Source: Nitrospirota bacterium
Lineage (GTDB): Bacteria > Nitrospirota > Nitrospiria > Nitrospirales > UBA8639
DNA length: 18,743 nucleotides
Direction of reading: 5' to 3'
Assembly: GCA_029881175.1 (NCBI GenBank)
Contig: JAOUNC010000009.1
Span: forward strand, 1-18,743
Shown: positions 7,783-14,767 of the stretch, in pieces
Layout: every line of letters starts with the position of its first letter
Numbering within the stretch: position 1 is the stretch's first letter
The notes under the pieces: model-generated
The model's input: the letters and a program-made list of their open reading frames with translations, nothing else
The model's database searches: none
Told to the model about the DNA's origin: nothing
Position numbers and translations under genes: made by a program

Positions 7783-8390
7783 AAACATGGTGGCTTCACA
7801 TCTCGATCTGGCAGCGATGGATAATCTTGGGATTGACTGTGGCCCTGTTTGGGGTGGGTATGCACATTTGGGTCTGGAGTTCACTGGATCAGTCGATTGA
7901 GCGCTTATATGAAGACATCGCGGGGGTTACCCGAGAGACGCAGGCGGCTATTCAGAAAATAGGGACGTTGAAAGAAGTAGAAGGAGACCTTGCTCGCTTA
8001 CGTGAGAAATTCGCTCCTCACCGGCAACAATTCCCTGTTCCTGTTGAGCCGCAGTCTTTTCGAAGGGATGTCGTTGAAATTGGGAAACGAGCAGAGGTGA
8101 CGGTCCGTCTCTGGAATCCGAAACAATCTTTAATGGATGCAGGAGAGGCTGAATCATCGCTCGTTATTTTGGTCCGGGTTGAGGGAAGTTTTCCCGGAAC
8201 CGTTCAATTTCTGGATGAAATCCTTCAGCTATCCTGGATTCAAGCCATTAATCCTTTGGTGCTGGCCAGAAAACCCCTGCCGGTCAATTCGTCTAGAGTC
8301 ATCACTGATTTTACCATTCTTGGCGTTTCATCAAAGACGGAAGACCTAATAGAGACGCCAGGCATAGGGTATAGCCAAAATGATGCATGA
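7779..8390 (+). CDS. pilO: Type IV pilus assembly protein PilO
   Basis: PilO forms a heterodimer with PilN in the inner membrane and links it to PilP. The 203-residue protein has one N-terminal membrane helix (about 13-33, IILGLTVALFGVGMHIWVW), a coiled coil (about 38-80) and a periplasmic domain. The segment FPVPVEPQSFRRDVVEIGKRAEVTV and the later VRVEGSFPGTVQFLDEI are typical of PilO. It starts at ATG 7779 within the pilN stop and ends 18 bases before the proposed pilP start. Sequence similarity in this family is low, so the call combines fold pattern, length and position. Confidence 0.84.
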   Translation: MKTWWLHISIWQRWIILGLTVALFGVGMHIWVWSSLDQSIERLYEDIAGVTRETQAAIQKIGTLKEVEGDLARLREKFAPHRQQFPVPVEPQSFRRDVVEIGKRAEVTVRLWNPKQSLMDAGEAESSLVILVRVEGSFPGTVQFLDEILQLSWIQAINPLVLARKPLPVNSSRVITDFTILGVSSKTEDLIETPGIGYSQNDA

Positions 8391-8408
8391 TTCGTGGAGA
8401 GGCCTGAT

Positions 8409-8963
8409 ATGGAAACAGGTCCGGGTTTGTGGAGGACTATGAGGAGCAGGAAAATGGGTGGTCACAAACTATCGAGGATTTTGGGTGTCCTTATCTGTGC
8501 TGTTCTTGCTGTGCCTGTGATGGCTGCAGAGGTTCTCTTACTTTCTCAAGAAAATCCAGAGGCTCTGCCAGGTGTGGGTGAACGAGGCAAGTCTCACGGA
8601 AATGATGGGAAACGCCGTGATCCATTTCAACCGATCAAGAAAATGCGATCTATTTCAACATCATCCAGACCGGTGACTTCCAAGTCCCCCCCAATTGCCC
8701 CAATCCCAAACATCACGGCTCCCACATGGAAGTTGCTAGGGATCATTCATGGTCAATATGGGCATCAAGCGGTTATTCAGATTTCACCGGGAAAACGCGT
8801 ATTGGCAAGGCCTGGGTTAGAGCTTGCCCGGTCCGGATGGATCGTGAAGGCGATGAGTCAGGGAGAAGTGCTTTTCGAGCATCAAACAACAATCTCTGCC
8901 GGGTCCAACCCTTCTCCGCCAAGGACATTTATCCTTTCTTTCCGGAATCATGGGAAATCTTGA
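8409..8963 (+). CDS. pilP: PilP-like pilus assembly protein
   Basis: PilP links the PilNO dimer to the secretin PilQ in the periplasm. A hydrophobic signal segment (LSRILGVLICAVLAVPVMA) is followed by a proline-rich linker with the characteristic RRDPFQPI motif and a small beta domain (WKLLGIIHGQYGHQAVIQISPGKRVLARPGLEL...), which resembles the PilP homology region. Two starts are plausible: ATG 8409 with GGAGAGG six bases upstream, and ATG 8454 with AGGAG seven bases upstream, which gives a more usual signal peptide. No clear lipobox cysteine is seen, unlike classical PilP lipoproteins. It is the fourth gene of the pil block. No pilQ follows; the next gene is aroC. Confidence 0.72.
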   Translation: METGPGLWRTMRSRKMGGHKLSRILGVLICAVLAVPVMAAEVLLLSQENPEALPGVGERGKSHGNDGKRRDPFQPIKKMRSISTSSRPVTSKSPPIAPIPNITAPTWKLLGIIHGQYGHQAVIQISPGKRVLARPGLELARSGWIVKAMSQGEVLFEHQTTISAGSNPSPPRTFILSFRNHGKS

Positions 8964-9024
8964 TAAAATTTCTTGTTGAGAAAGCCTTCAAAAACCTTCA
9001 TAATCTCCCACCGTGTTTGAAAGT

Positions 9025-9062
9025 GATTTCATCGAAATCCTAGAAAAAAAGATTTATTTTTT
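9025..9062 (+). terminator. Possible terminator between pilP and aroC
   Basis: GATTTC/GAAATC (9025-9030 with 9034-9039) forms a short stem, and an A7 tract (9044-9050) can pair with a T6 tract (9057-9062) just before aroC. Both stems are AT-rich and weak. If real, they would separate the pil and aro transcripts. Confidence 0.22.
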
Positions 9063-9080
9063 ACTGACTGAAGGGTTGTT

Positions 9081-10241
9081 ATGTTGAGATATTTAAATGC
9101 GGGCGAATCCCATGGGAGAGGACTGATGGCGGTGCTTGAAGGGGTTCCGTCCGGTTTACCTGTCACAGCCGAGGCCATTAATGCAGATCTTATCCGCCGA
9201 CAGGGCGGGTATGGCCGAGGTGGTCGTATGCGGATCGAAAAAGACCGAATTGAATTTATTTGTGGTGTCCGAAAAGGGAAAACGCTCGGCAATCCGTTGG
9301 GTCTCCTGGTTTGGAATAAAGATTGGGAAAACTGGAAAGACATTATGGCCTCAGAGCCAGGTCCGGATTCCACTGAACGGGTGGTGACGCGTCCAAGGCC
9401 TGGCCATGCTGATTTGGTTGGGGCAATCAAGTATGGGCATCGAGATATTCGAAATGTGCTGGAAAAGGCCAGTGCACGTGAAACGGCCATCCGTGTGGCT
9501 ATTGGCGGCGTGGCTAAGGCGCTTTTGGCTCAGTTTGATATGCAGGTTGTGAGTTATACCATGGACATCGGAGGGATTGCGGCACCCAGTCCGAGCGATC
9601 CTTTGGTAGCCTATCAAGCCGCGGAACAATCGGATGTGCGCTGTCATGACCCCGAAGCAGCCCAAAAAATGATTGAACAAATTCGCAGCGCTAAGCATAA
9701 GGGCGATTCGTTAGGAGGAATATTTGAAGTCGTCGTGACCAATCCCCCAATTGGATTAGGAACCTATGCTCAATGGGATCGGCGGTTAACCGCACGGCTC
9801 GCCATGGCGGCCATGAGCATTCAAGCCATGAAAGGCGTGGAAATCGGCATGGGCTTTGAGTGCGCCCGTCGATTTGGATCAGAAGTTCATGATGATATTT
9901 ATTTCGATCAATCAACTGGCCAATTTATTCGCAAGTCGAATAATGCAGGTGGATTAGAGGGCGGTATTACCAACGGACAACCGATTGTGTTGCGTGTGGC
10001 CATGAAGCCCATTGCGACATTATACAGTCCGAAAGATAGCGTAGACATTGTCACCAAAGAGGCATTTGAAGCCACCGTTGAACGATCTGATATTTGTACG
10101 GTCCCGGCGGCGGGAGTGGTTGGTGAAGCCGTCATTGCCTATGAGATGGCGAATGCGCTCATTGAAAAATTTGGGGGTGACACCTTGGAAGAAATGAAAC
10201 GAAATTTTGAGTCATACCAAGAATATGTTCGTTCATTTTAA
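9081..10241 (+). CDS. aroC: Chorismate synthase
   Basis: AroC converts 5-enolpyruvylshikimate-3-phosphate to chorismate with reduced FMN, the last step of the shikimate pathway in the cytoplasm. The 386-residue product shows the three family signatures: GESHGRGLMAVLEGVPSGLP at the N terminus, GHRDIRNVLEKASARETA in the middle and the later AGGLEGGITNGQPI. RRQGGYGRGGRM and DICTVPAAGVVGEA are also conserved. The length and start (ATG 9081, AAGGG five bases upstream) are normal. aroB follows after 80 bases, so two steps of the same pathway are likely co-expressed. aroC takes the place where many bacteria carry pilQ and aroK. Confidence 0.97.
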   Translation: MLRYLNAGESHGRGLMAVLEGVPSGLPVTAEAINADLIRRQGGYGRGGRMRIEKDRIEFICGVRKGKTLGNPLGLLVWNKDWENWKDIMASEPGPDSTERVVTRPRPGHADLVGAIKYGHRDIRNVLEKASARETAIRVAIGGVAKALLAQFDMQVVSYTMDIGGIAAPSPSDPLVAYQAAEQSDVRCHDPEAAQKMIEQIRSAKHKGDSLGGIFEVVVTNPPIGLGTYAQWDRRLTARLAMAAMSIQAMKGVEIGMGFECARRFGSEVHDDIYFDQSTGQFIRKSNNAGGLEGGITNGQPIVLRVAMKPIATLYSPKDSVDIVTKEAFEATVERSDICTVPAAGVVGEAVIAYEMANALIEKFGGDTLEEMKRNFESYQEYVRSF

Positions 10242-10288
10242 GCCTAGACTTTGATTGATGTGATTGGGCCTTGTGAGTCGCTCCTTCC

Positions 10289-10312
10289 TATTCGTGACCC
10301 CGTATTCGTGAC
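10289..10312 (+). repeat. 10-base direct repeat before aroB
   Basis: TATTCGTGAC occurs twice (10289-10298 and 10303-10312) with a 14-base period, ending nine bases before the proposed aroB ATG. It could be a small duplication or a tandem binding site. No Shine-Dalgarno is evident in this region. Confidence 0.5.
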
Positions 10313-10321
10313 TTGTCGTCA

Positions 10322-11488
10322 ATGATGACCATTTCTGTCTCACACCGCGTTCCGGTTTCATTAGGTGACCGAAGTTATGACATTCTGATTCAGCCTGGGA
10401 TTCTACGCCAAATTGGGCAGGTGCTCCAAGGCATGGGATGCTCAGGGCGTGTGGCCATTGTCACCAACCCTATTGTCGAAAAACTGTATGGCCGATTGGT
10501 CCGTCGTGCATTAACACAGGCCGGATTTTCTCCTTTCGTCATCATCGTTCCAGACGGGGAGCGGGCGAAGACGCTTCCGTGGCTTGCCAAAATCTTAGAT
10601 GCGCTTGTGGCGCACCGCGTTGAACGACAGGAGATGATCTTGGCGTTGGGCGGAGGGGTGACCGGAGATGTGGCTGGGTTTGCCGCTTCGGTGTACTTGC
10701 GAGGGATTCCGTTCGTTCAGGTTCCAACGACGCTTGTGGCACAAGTGGATTCAAGTGTAGGGGGGAAGACGGGCGTCAATCATCCTCACGGGAAAAATTT
10801 GATTGGAGCATTTTATCAGCCACAAATCGTGATCATAGATCCTCAGGTGCTCCATACACTGGCAAACCGGCAATGGATTGCTGGTCTGGCAGAGGTGATT
10901 AAGTATGGCATGATTGCTGACAAACAGTTTTTTCAATATTTGGAGCAGCATGTGGAAGGGTTGCGGGCGCGAGCCGAAGATGTGATTCCTCATGTGATTC
11001 AGCGATGCTGCCAGATTAAAGCAGAAGTTGTTGCTGGAGACGAGCGAGAGTCAGGGCGAAGGCGAATTTTGAATTATGGACATACCGTGGGGCATGCTTT
11101 GGAATCGTGGGGCCACTATAAAAAATGGATTCATGGTGAAGCGGTGGGGCTTGGCATGATCCAAGAAGCGTCAATGGCCCAGTATCTCGGCCTGTGTTCA
11201 AAGCATGTGATTGAGTCTCAAGATGATCTCATTAAGCGAGTGGGCTTGCCCAGCACGATGCCGCAGCTGAAATTTACGGATCTCTGGCAAGCCATGCAAC
11301 ATGATAAAAAAGTTGTTAAAGGACACATTCACTGTGTCATGCCTCAGCAAATCGGCGATGTTCGTGTTGTCCCGTTAGTTCGGCAATCTATACGAAAATG
11401 GTTCTCGTGTCAGCAATCGGCGGCTCTTAATGTTACCAAGGCCAGCGGGAAGCTCCCTCCTCGTTCACAAAGGGTCAAGCAAAAATAG
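10322..11488 (+). CDS. aroB: 3-dehydroquinate synthase
   Basis: AroB makes 3-dehydroquinate from DAHP in the second step of the shikimate pathway, using NAD+ and a divalent metal. The sequence shows the NAD-binding stretch GGGVTGDVAGFAASVYLRGI, then VPTTLVAQVDSSVGGKTGVN and HGKNLIGAFYQP. The metal ligands appear in AEVIKYG, LNYGHTVGHALE and HGEAVGLGM. All key residues are present. The start is taken as ATG 10322 (a second ATG follows directly); TTG 10313 is an alternative. The protein is about 25-30 residues longer than usual at the C terminus, with a basic, low-complexity tail (SCQQSAALNVTKASGKLPPR). The ANTAR gene begins one base after its stop. Confidence 0.96.
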   Translation: MMTISVSHRVPVSLGDRSYDILIQPGILRQIGQVLQGMGCSGRVAIVTNPIVEKLYGRLVRRALTQAGFSPFVIIVPDGERAKTLPWLAKILDALVAHRVERQEMILALGGGVTGDVAGFAASVYLRGIPFVQVPTTLVAQVDSSVGGKTGVNHPHGKNLIGAFYQPQIVIIDPQVLHTLANRQWIAGLAEVIKYGMIADKQFFQYLEQHVEGLRARAEDVIPHVIQRCCQIKAEVVAGDERESGRRRILNYGHTVGHALESWGHYKKWIHGEAVGLGMIQEASMAQYLGLCSKHVIESQDDLIKRVGLPSTMPQLKFTDLWQAMQHDKKVVKGHIHCVMPQQIGDVRVVPLVRQSIRKWFSCQQSAALNVTKASGKLPPRSQRVKQK

Positions 11489-11489
11489 C

Positions 11490-12746
11490 ATGGGTCGAGC
11501 TCGACAATTGACGTGTGATGAATTGAAGCAGCAGGTGAGGGAGCGGACCCGTGAGGTTCATCTGCTTCATCGGATTAGCGAGTCCATCAGTAGTACCCTT
11601 GAACAGTCAGTCGTCTTGAAGCACATTGTGGAAGTCGTGGTGGAGGTTACTAAAGCTGATGCCTGTCTGTTGTATCTTATTTCTGAAGGCAAAGATGAAT
11701 TGATCCTTCGGGCCTCCAAAAATCCTCATCCTCGACTGATCGGTCGAGTCTCTATTGGACTGGGAGAAGGCATTACAGGATGGGTGGCCCGAGAAAAAGT
11801 TCCTGTGGTGATTCCTCGACATGCCAGTGATGATGCTCGGTTTAAGTTTTTCCATCGATTGCCGGAAGATCGTTATCAAGCCTTTGTCTCGGTTCCGATT
11901 ATCAGTAAAGGCGAAATGGTTGGGGTAATCAATGTGCAACATAAGCGATCGAAGCGCTATACAGAAGAAACTCTGGCGTTACTCTTAACCATTGCGAACC
12001 AAGTGGGTGGGGCCATTGCGAATGCCAGATTGTATGATGACATGCGACAGAAGGCTCGTCGCCTCGAAACCCTTTCCCAGGTGTCAGAAACGGTCGCCTC
12101 GAACCGGTTAATTGAAGATGTTTTGCAACTAATTGTGACGATGACGGCCCAACTGATGAATTCGAAAATTTGTTCGATAATGCTGGTCGACCCGGATTCA
12201 AGGGAGCTGCGGATTACGGCGACGCAGAGCCTGAGCGATGCCTACCGGCGGAAGCCTCCCTTGAAAGTCGGGCAGAGCATGAGTGGGCGAGCGGTTCAGG
12301 AGCAGCGGCCGGTGTATGTGCCAGACGTTACGGCCGAAGGAGGATTTTTTTATCGTGATCTGGCCATCCAAGAAGGCTTACATTCGCTGTTGTCGGTTCC
12401 CATGCTGATGAAAGATAACGCGATTGGGGTGATTAATGTGTATACTTCCACCCATCACGTCTTTTCAGGAGAAGAAATCAAGACTCTCCAAGCGATTGCC
12501 AATCAATCAGCAGTGGCCATTGAGCACACCCGATTGCTCGAAAAATCTTTTGAGATGCAAGAGGCCTTGGAGGTTCGTAAGCAAGTTGAGCGAGCCAAAG
12601 GATTTCTCATGGCGTCAAAAGGGCTCTCAGAATCAGAGGCCTTTCGCCTGATGCAGCGACAAAGTATGAATTTGCGAAAATCAATGCGGGAAATTGCTGA
12701 TGCCATCATTCTTTCTGAAGAACTTCAGCAGGCCACCCACTCCTAG
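11490..12746 (+). CDS. GAF-GAF-ANTAR domain transcription antiterminator
   Basis: This is a putative ligand-controlled RNA-binding antiterminator of 418 residues. After a short coiled N terminus come two GAF sensor domains: about 40-175 (TLEQSVVLKHIVEVVVEVTKADACLLYL ... VSVPIISKGEMVGVINVQ) and about 205-350 (LLSVPMLMKDNAIGVINVY). The C-terminal 60 residues form an ANTAR domain, with RKQVERAKGFLMASKGLSES, EAFRLMQRQSMNLRKSMREI and ADAII as its three-helix core. Characterised ANTAR proteins (AmiR, NasR, EutV) bind tandem hairpins in nascent RNA and block a terminator. There is no receiver or kinase domain, so control is probably by a small molecule bound to a GAF domain; the ligand cannot be read from sequence. 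ATG 11490 lies one base after the aroB stop, suggesting coupled translation. The matching RNA element lies 86 bases downstream of its stop codon. Confidence 0.9.
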   Translation: MGRARQLTCDELKQQVRERTREVHLLHRISESISSTLEQSVVLKHIVEVVVEVTKADACLLYLISEGKDELILRASKNPHPRLIGRVSIGLGEGITGWVAREKVPVVIPRHASDDARFKFFHRLPEDRYQAFVSVPIISKGEMVGVINVQHKRSKRYTEETLALLLTIANQVGGAIANARLYDDMRQKARRLETLSQVSETVASNRLIEDVLQLIVTMTAQLMNSKICSIMLVDPDSRELRITATQSLSDAYRRKPPLKVGQSMSGRAVQEQRPVYVPDVTAEGGFFYRDLAIQEGLHSLLSVPMLMKDNAIGVINVYTSTHHVFSGEEIKTLQAIANQSAVAIEHTRLLEKSFEMQEALEVRKQVERAKGFLMASKGLSESEAFRLMQRQSMNLRKSMREIADAIILSEELQQATHS

Positions 12747-12760
12747 CGAATAGGGTGGGT
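12735..12760 (+). terminator. Strong hairpin at the end of the ANTAR gene (no U tract)
   Basis: ACCCAC-(T)-CCTA pairs with TAGG-GTGGGT (12735-12745 with 12751-12760) around the loop GCGAA, giving ten pairs with one bulged T. The structure covers the stop codon. No T run follows, so it is either an imperfect terminator, an RNA-stabilising 3' end, or an element that separates the antiterminator mRNA from the nadE leader. Confidence 0.35.
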
Positions 12761-12793
12761 CTGTCAATCGGCTCCATGTATGGGAGGGGTTGT

Positions 12794-12822
12794 TTGAAGA
12801 GTTGTGCAGTCACTTGTATAAT
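12794..12822 (+). promoter_or_regulatory. Sigma-70 promoter of nadE-glnD
   Basis: TTGAAG (12794-12799) and a perfect TATAAT (12817-12822) are separated by exactly 17 bases, the best promoter match in the window. Initiation about seven bases after the -10 would fall near 12829-12830, a few bases before the first ANTAR-type hairpin. The nadE transcript would therefore have a leader of only about 90 bases, taken up by the regulatory structures. Confidence 0.75.
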
Positions 12823-12832
12823 ATCCGAAGCG

Positions 12833-12888
12833 GGCAACAATGACGTTGCCAATTAACTGTGAGCGTGTGAATAGGACAATGGCGTCCT
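12833..12888 (+). promoter_or_regulatory. Two-hairpin ANTAR target RNA in the nadE leader
   Basis: Hairpin P1 is GGCAAC (12833-12838), loop AATGAC (12839-12844), GTTGCC (12845-12850), with six perfect pairs. Hairpin P2 is AGGAC (12873-12877), loop AATGGC (12878-12883), GTCCT (12884-12888), with five perfect pairs. Both loops are six bases with A at position 1 and G at position 4, the known signature of ANTAR substrates, and they differ from each other in only one base. A 22-base linker without obvious structure separates them. P2's 3' arm and the last loop base are also the 5' arm of the downstream terminator, so P2 and the terminator cannot form together. A NAD-binding riboswitch was considered but would not explain the matched loops. 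The adjacent ANTAR gene makes the assignment strong. Confidence 0.88.
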
Positions 12889-12919
12889 CGGTTCCTTTAG
12901 GAGCGGAGGACGTTTTTTT
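12883..12919 (+). terminator. Intrinsic terminator that overlaps P2 and hides the nadE ribosome-binding site
   Basis: CGTCCTC (12883-12889) pairs with GAGGACG (12906-12912). After one G-G mismatch, five more pairs (12891-12895 with 12900-12904, one a G-U wobble) close a TTTA loop. Seven Ts (12913-12919) follow and run directly into the nadE ATG. The 3' arm contains GGAGGA (12905-12910), the nadE Shine-Dalgarno sequence nine bases before the start codon. The same stem could thus stop transcription and, in any read-through RNA, block translation. Confidence 0.88.
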
Positions 12920-14722
12920 ATGATGCGACTGCGATTAGCTATGGTTCAGATGAATCCGGTTGTCGGCGATCTGGAAGGGAATACTCGCGCCATTTGTCGG
13001 TGGATTCGAGAAGCCAAGAAGGCGAAAGCGGATGTCGTGGTGTTTCCCGAATTAGCCGTGTCGGGATATCCACCAGAAGATCTTCTCCTGATGCCGCAGT
13101 TTCTTGGTGATATTCATGGCAAGCAAAATCGGATCGCCAAGGCTTCGCATGGCATTATGGCGGTGGTTGGAAGTGTGGCTGACCCGCAGAAACTTCAAGG
13201 GGCAACCATGGCCAAGTCCGAGCGCATGGAACAATCTGTAAGATTAAAACCGTTGAATGTGGCATGGGTGTTTGCGGATGGTCGAGTAGAAGGGGTCTTT
13301 GCGAAGCACAAGCTTCCTAACTATGGGGTGTTTGATGAACAACGGTACTTTCAAGAGGGAAAAACCAATCCGATTTTTTGTCTCGGATCGGTTCGGATTG
13401 GTATCAATATTTGTGAAGATATCTGGTTTGCAGATGGGCCAGCCCGTACGCAAGTGAAATATGGGGGAGCCCAGGTCATTTTAAATCTCAATGCCTCTCC
13501 CTATCATGTTGGAAAAACGCACATTCGACAACGCATGTTGGCTGCCCGTGCGAAAGAACATGGAGTGTTTGTGAGCTACACCAATATGGTTGGAGGGCAG
13601 GACGAATTAGTCTTTGACGGCAATAGTCTTATGTTCGATCCTAGAGGGCAACTCATCGCTCGAGCAAAGGCCTTTGAAGAAGATCTGTTGCTTACGGACC
13701 TGCAGATTCCCCATGTCGACCATCATCACCATAAAGGGTTGTCCACGGTTACGTCTTCTCAAAAAAAGGCTGGAATTGCGTTTCTTCATATTCCGTGGCA
13801 GCCTTTGCCGATAAACCCACAGGTTTCTTCCGTGGGAACCATTGCCTCATCAATGGCCGAAACGGAGGAAATCTACCGTGCGTTAGTCTTAGGTGTAAGG
13901 GATTATGCCAGAAAAAATTCTTTCTCAAGCGTGGTCATTGGGATTAGTGGGGGGATTGATTCTGCCTTGACAGCATTGATTGCGCGAGATGCCCTTGGTG
14001 CATCCAGCGTCTTGGGTGTGATGATGCCGTCTCCCTATACCTCTTCCGCTAGTCGACAGGATTCAAAGGCTTTGGCGAAACGTTTAGGAATCACCTTGCT
14101 GAATCTTCCGATTACAGGACTTTTCAAAGCTTTTCTCCGTCAACTTCGCCCTCTTTTTGTTGACCGCCCGGTTGATACCACCGAAGAAAATTTACAGGCT
14201 CGTATTCGGGGGACTCTCTTAATGGCTCTTTCGAACAAGTTTGGGCATCTGGTCTTAACAACCGGAAATAAAAGTGAAATGAGTGTGGGCTATGCCACTT
14301 TATATGGAGATATGGCAGGAGGGTTTGCCGTCATTAAAGATATCCCCAAAATGCAGGTGTATCAACTCGCTCGATGGCGGAGTCACGTTCAGGCCGCCGG
14401 TTTTGACGAAGTGAGTATTCCAGAGCGTATTCATTCGCGTGCGCCCTCGGCTGAACTCAAAGCGAATCAGACGGATCAAGATTCTTTGCCACCCTATCCT
14501 CAATTAGATGCGATCTTGCATGCCTATGTTGAGAAGAATCATCCCAAAAGCCGGATTGTCCAGGCAGGCTATCCTGTGCGCGCGGTGCAAAAAGTCATAC
14601 GGCTTGTCGAGCAGAGTGAATACAAGCGTCGGCAGGCTCCTATTGGCATAAAAATTACCAGCAGGGCATTTGGAAAAGATCGCCGGATGCCGATTACGAA
14701 TCGGTATCTCCCCAAGATCTGA
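12920..14722 (+). CDS. nadE: Glutamine-dependent NAD+ synthetase
   Basis: NadE makes NAD+ from deamido-NAD+ and ATP, taking ammonia from glutamine through an internal tunnel. The 600-residue protein has an N-terminal nitrilase-type glutaminase with the catalytic triad visible: Glu44 in VVFPELAVSGYPPEDLL, Lys131 in HKLPNYGVFDEQRYF and Cys165 in INICEDIW. The C-terminal synthetase carries the PP-loop SGGIDSALTALI (from residue 343), then MPSPYTSSAS, TTGNKSEMSVGYATLYGDMAGGFAVIKDI and the RAPSAELKANQTDQDSLPPY segment. A stretch of about 20 residues (90-111) looks like an insertion compared with what I recall of the family. The first of two adjacent ATGs (12920) fits the GGAGGA nine bases upstream. 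The leader suggests ANTAR-controlled antitermination; glnD follows after 45 bases. Confidence 0.96.
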   Translation: MMRLRLAMVQMNPVVGDLEGNTRAICRWIREAKKAKADVVVFPELAVSGYPPEDLLLMPQFLGDIHGKQNRIAKASHGIMAVVGSVADPQKLQGATMAKSERMEQSVRLKPLNVAWVFADGRVEGVFAKHKLPNYGVFDEQRYFQEGKTNPIFCLGSVRIGINICEDIWFADGPARTQVKYGGAQVILNLNASPYHVGKTHIRQRMLAARAKEHGVFVSYTNMVGGQDELVFDGNSLMFDPRGQLIARAKAFEEDLLLTDLQIPHVDHHHHKGLSTVTSSQKKAGIAFLHIPWQPLPINPQVSSVGTIASSMAETEEIYRALVLGVRDYARKNSFSSVVIGISGGIDSALTALIARDALGASSVLGVMMPSPYTSSASRQDSKALAKRLGITLLNLPITGLFKAFLRQLRPLFVDRPVDTTEENLQARIRGTLLMALSNKFGHLVLTTGNKSEMSVGYATLYGDMAGGFAVIKDIPKMQVYQLARWRSHVQAAGFDEVSIPERIHSRAPSAELKANQTDQDSLPPYPQLDAILHAYVEKNHPKSRIVQAGYPVRAVQKVIRLVEQSEYKRRQAPIGIKITSRAFGKDRRMPITNRYLPKI

Positions 14723-14767
14723 GGAGTTTTTGAAAAGACCCCTAGCGGGAAAAGGTATAGAGATACG

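Noticed and set aside
8726..9043. A 105-codon frame overlapping the end of pilP, as a possible pilQ remnant
   Set aside because: It is mostly out of frame with the well-supported pilP, and its translation shows no secretin or AMIN-domain motif.
11430..11489. An earlier ATG (11430) for the ANTAR protein
   Set aside because: It would overlap aroB by 59 bases and add a low-complexity stretch. ATG 11490 directly after the aroB stop is more natural.
12833..12919. A NAD+-binding or other metabolite riboswitch in the nadE leader
   Set aside because: The leader is too short for the usual aptamers, and the paired A--G-- loops next to an ANTAR gene explain it better. A covariance search would settle it.
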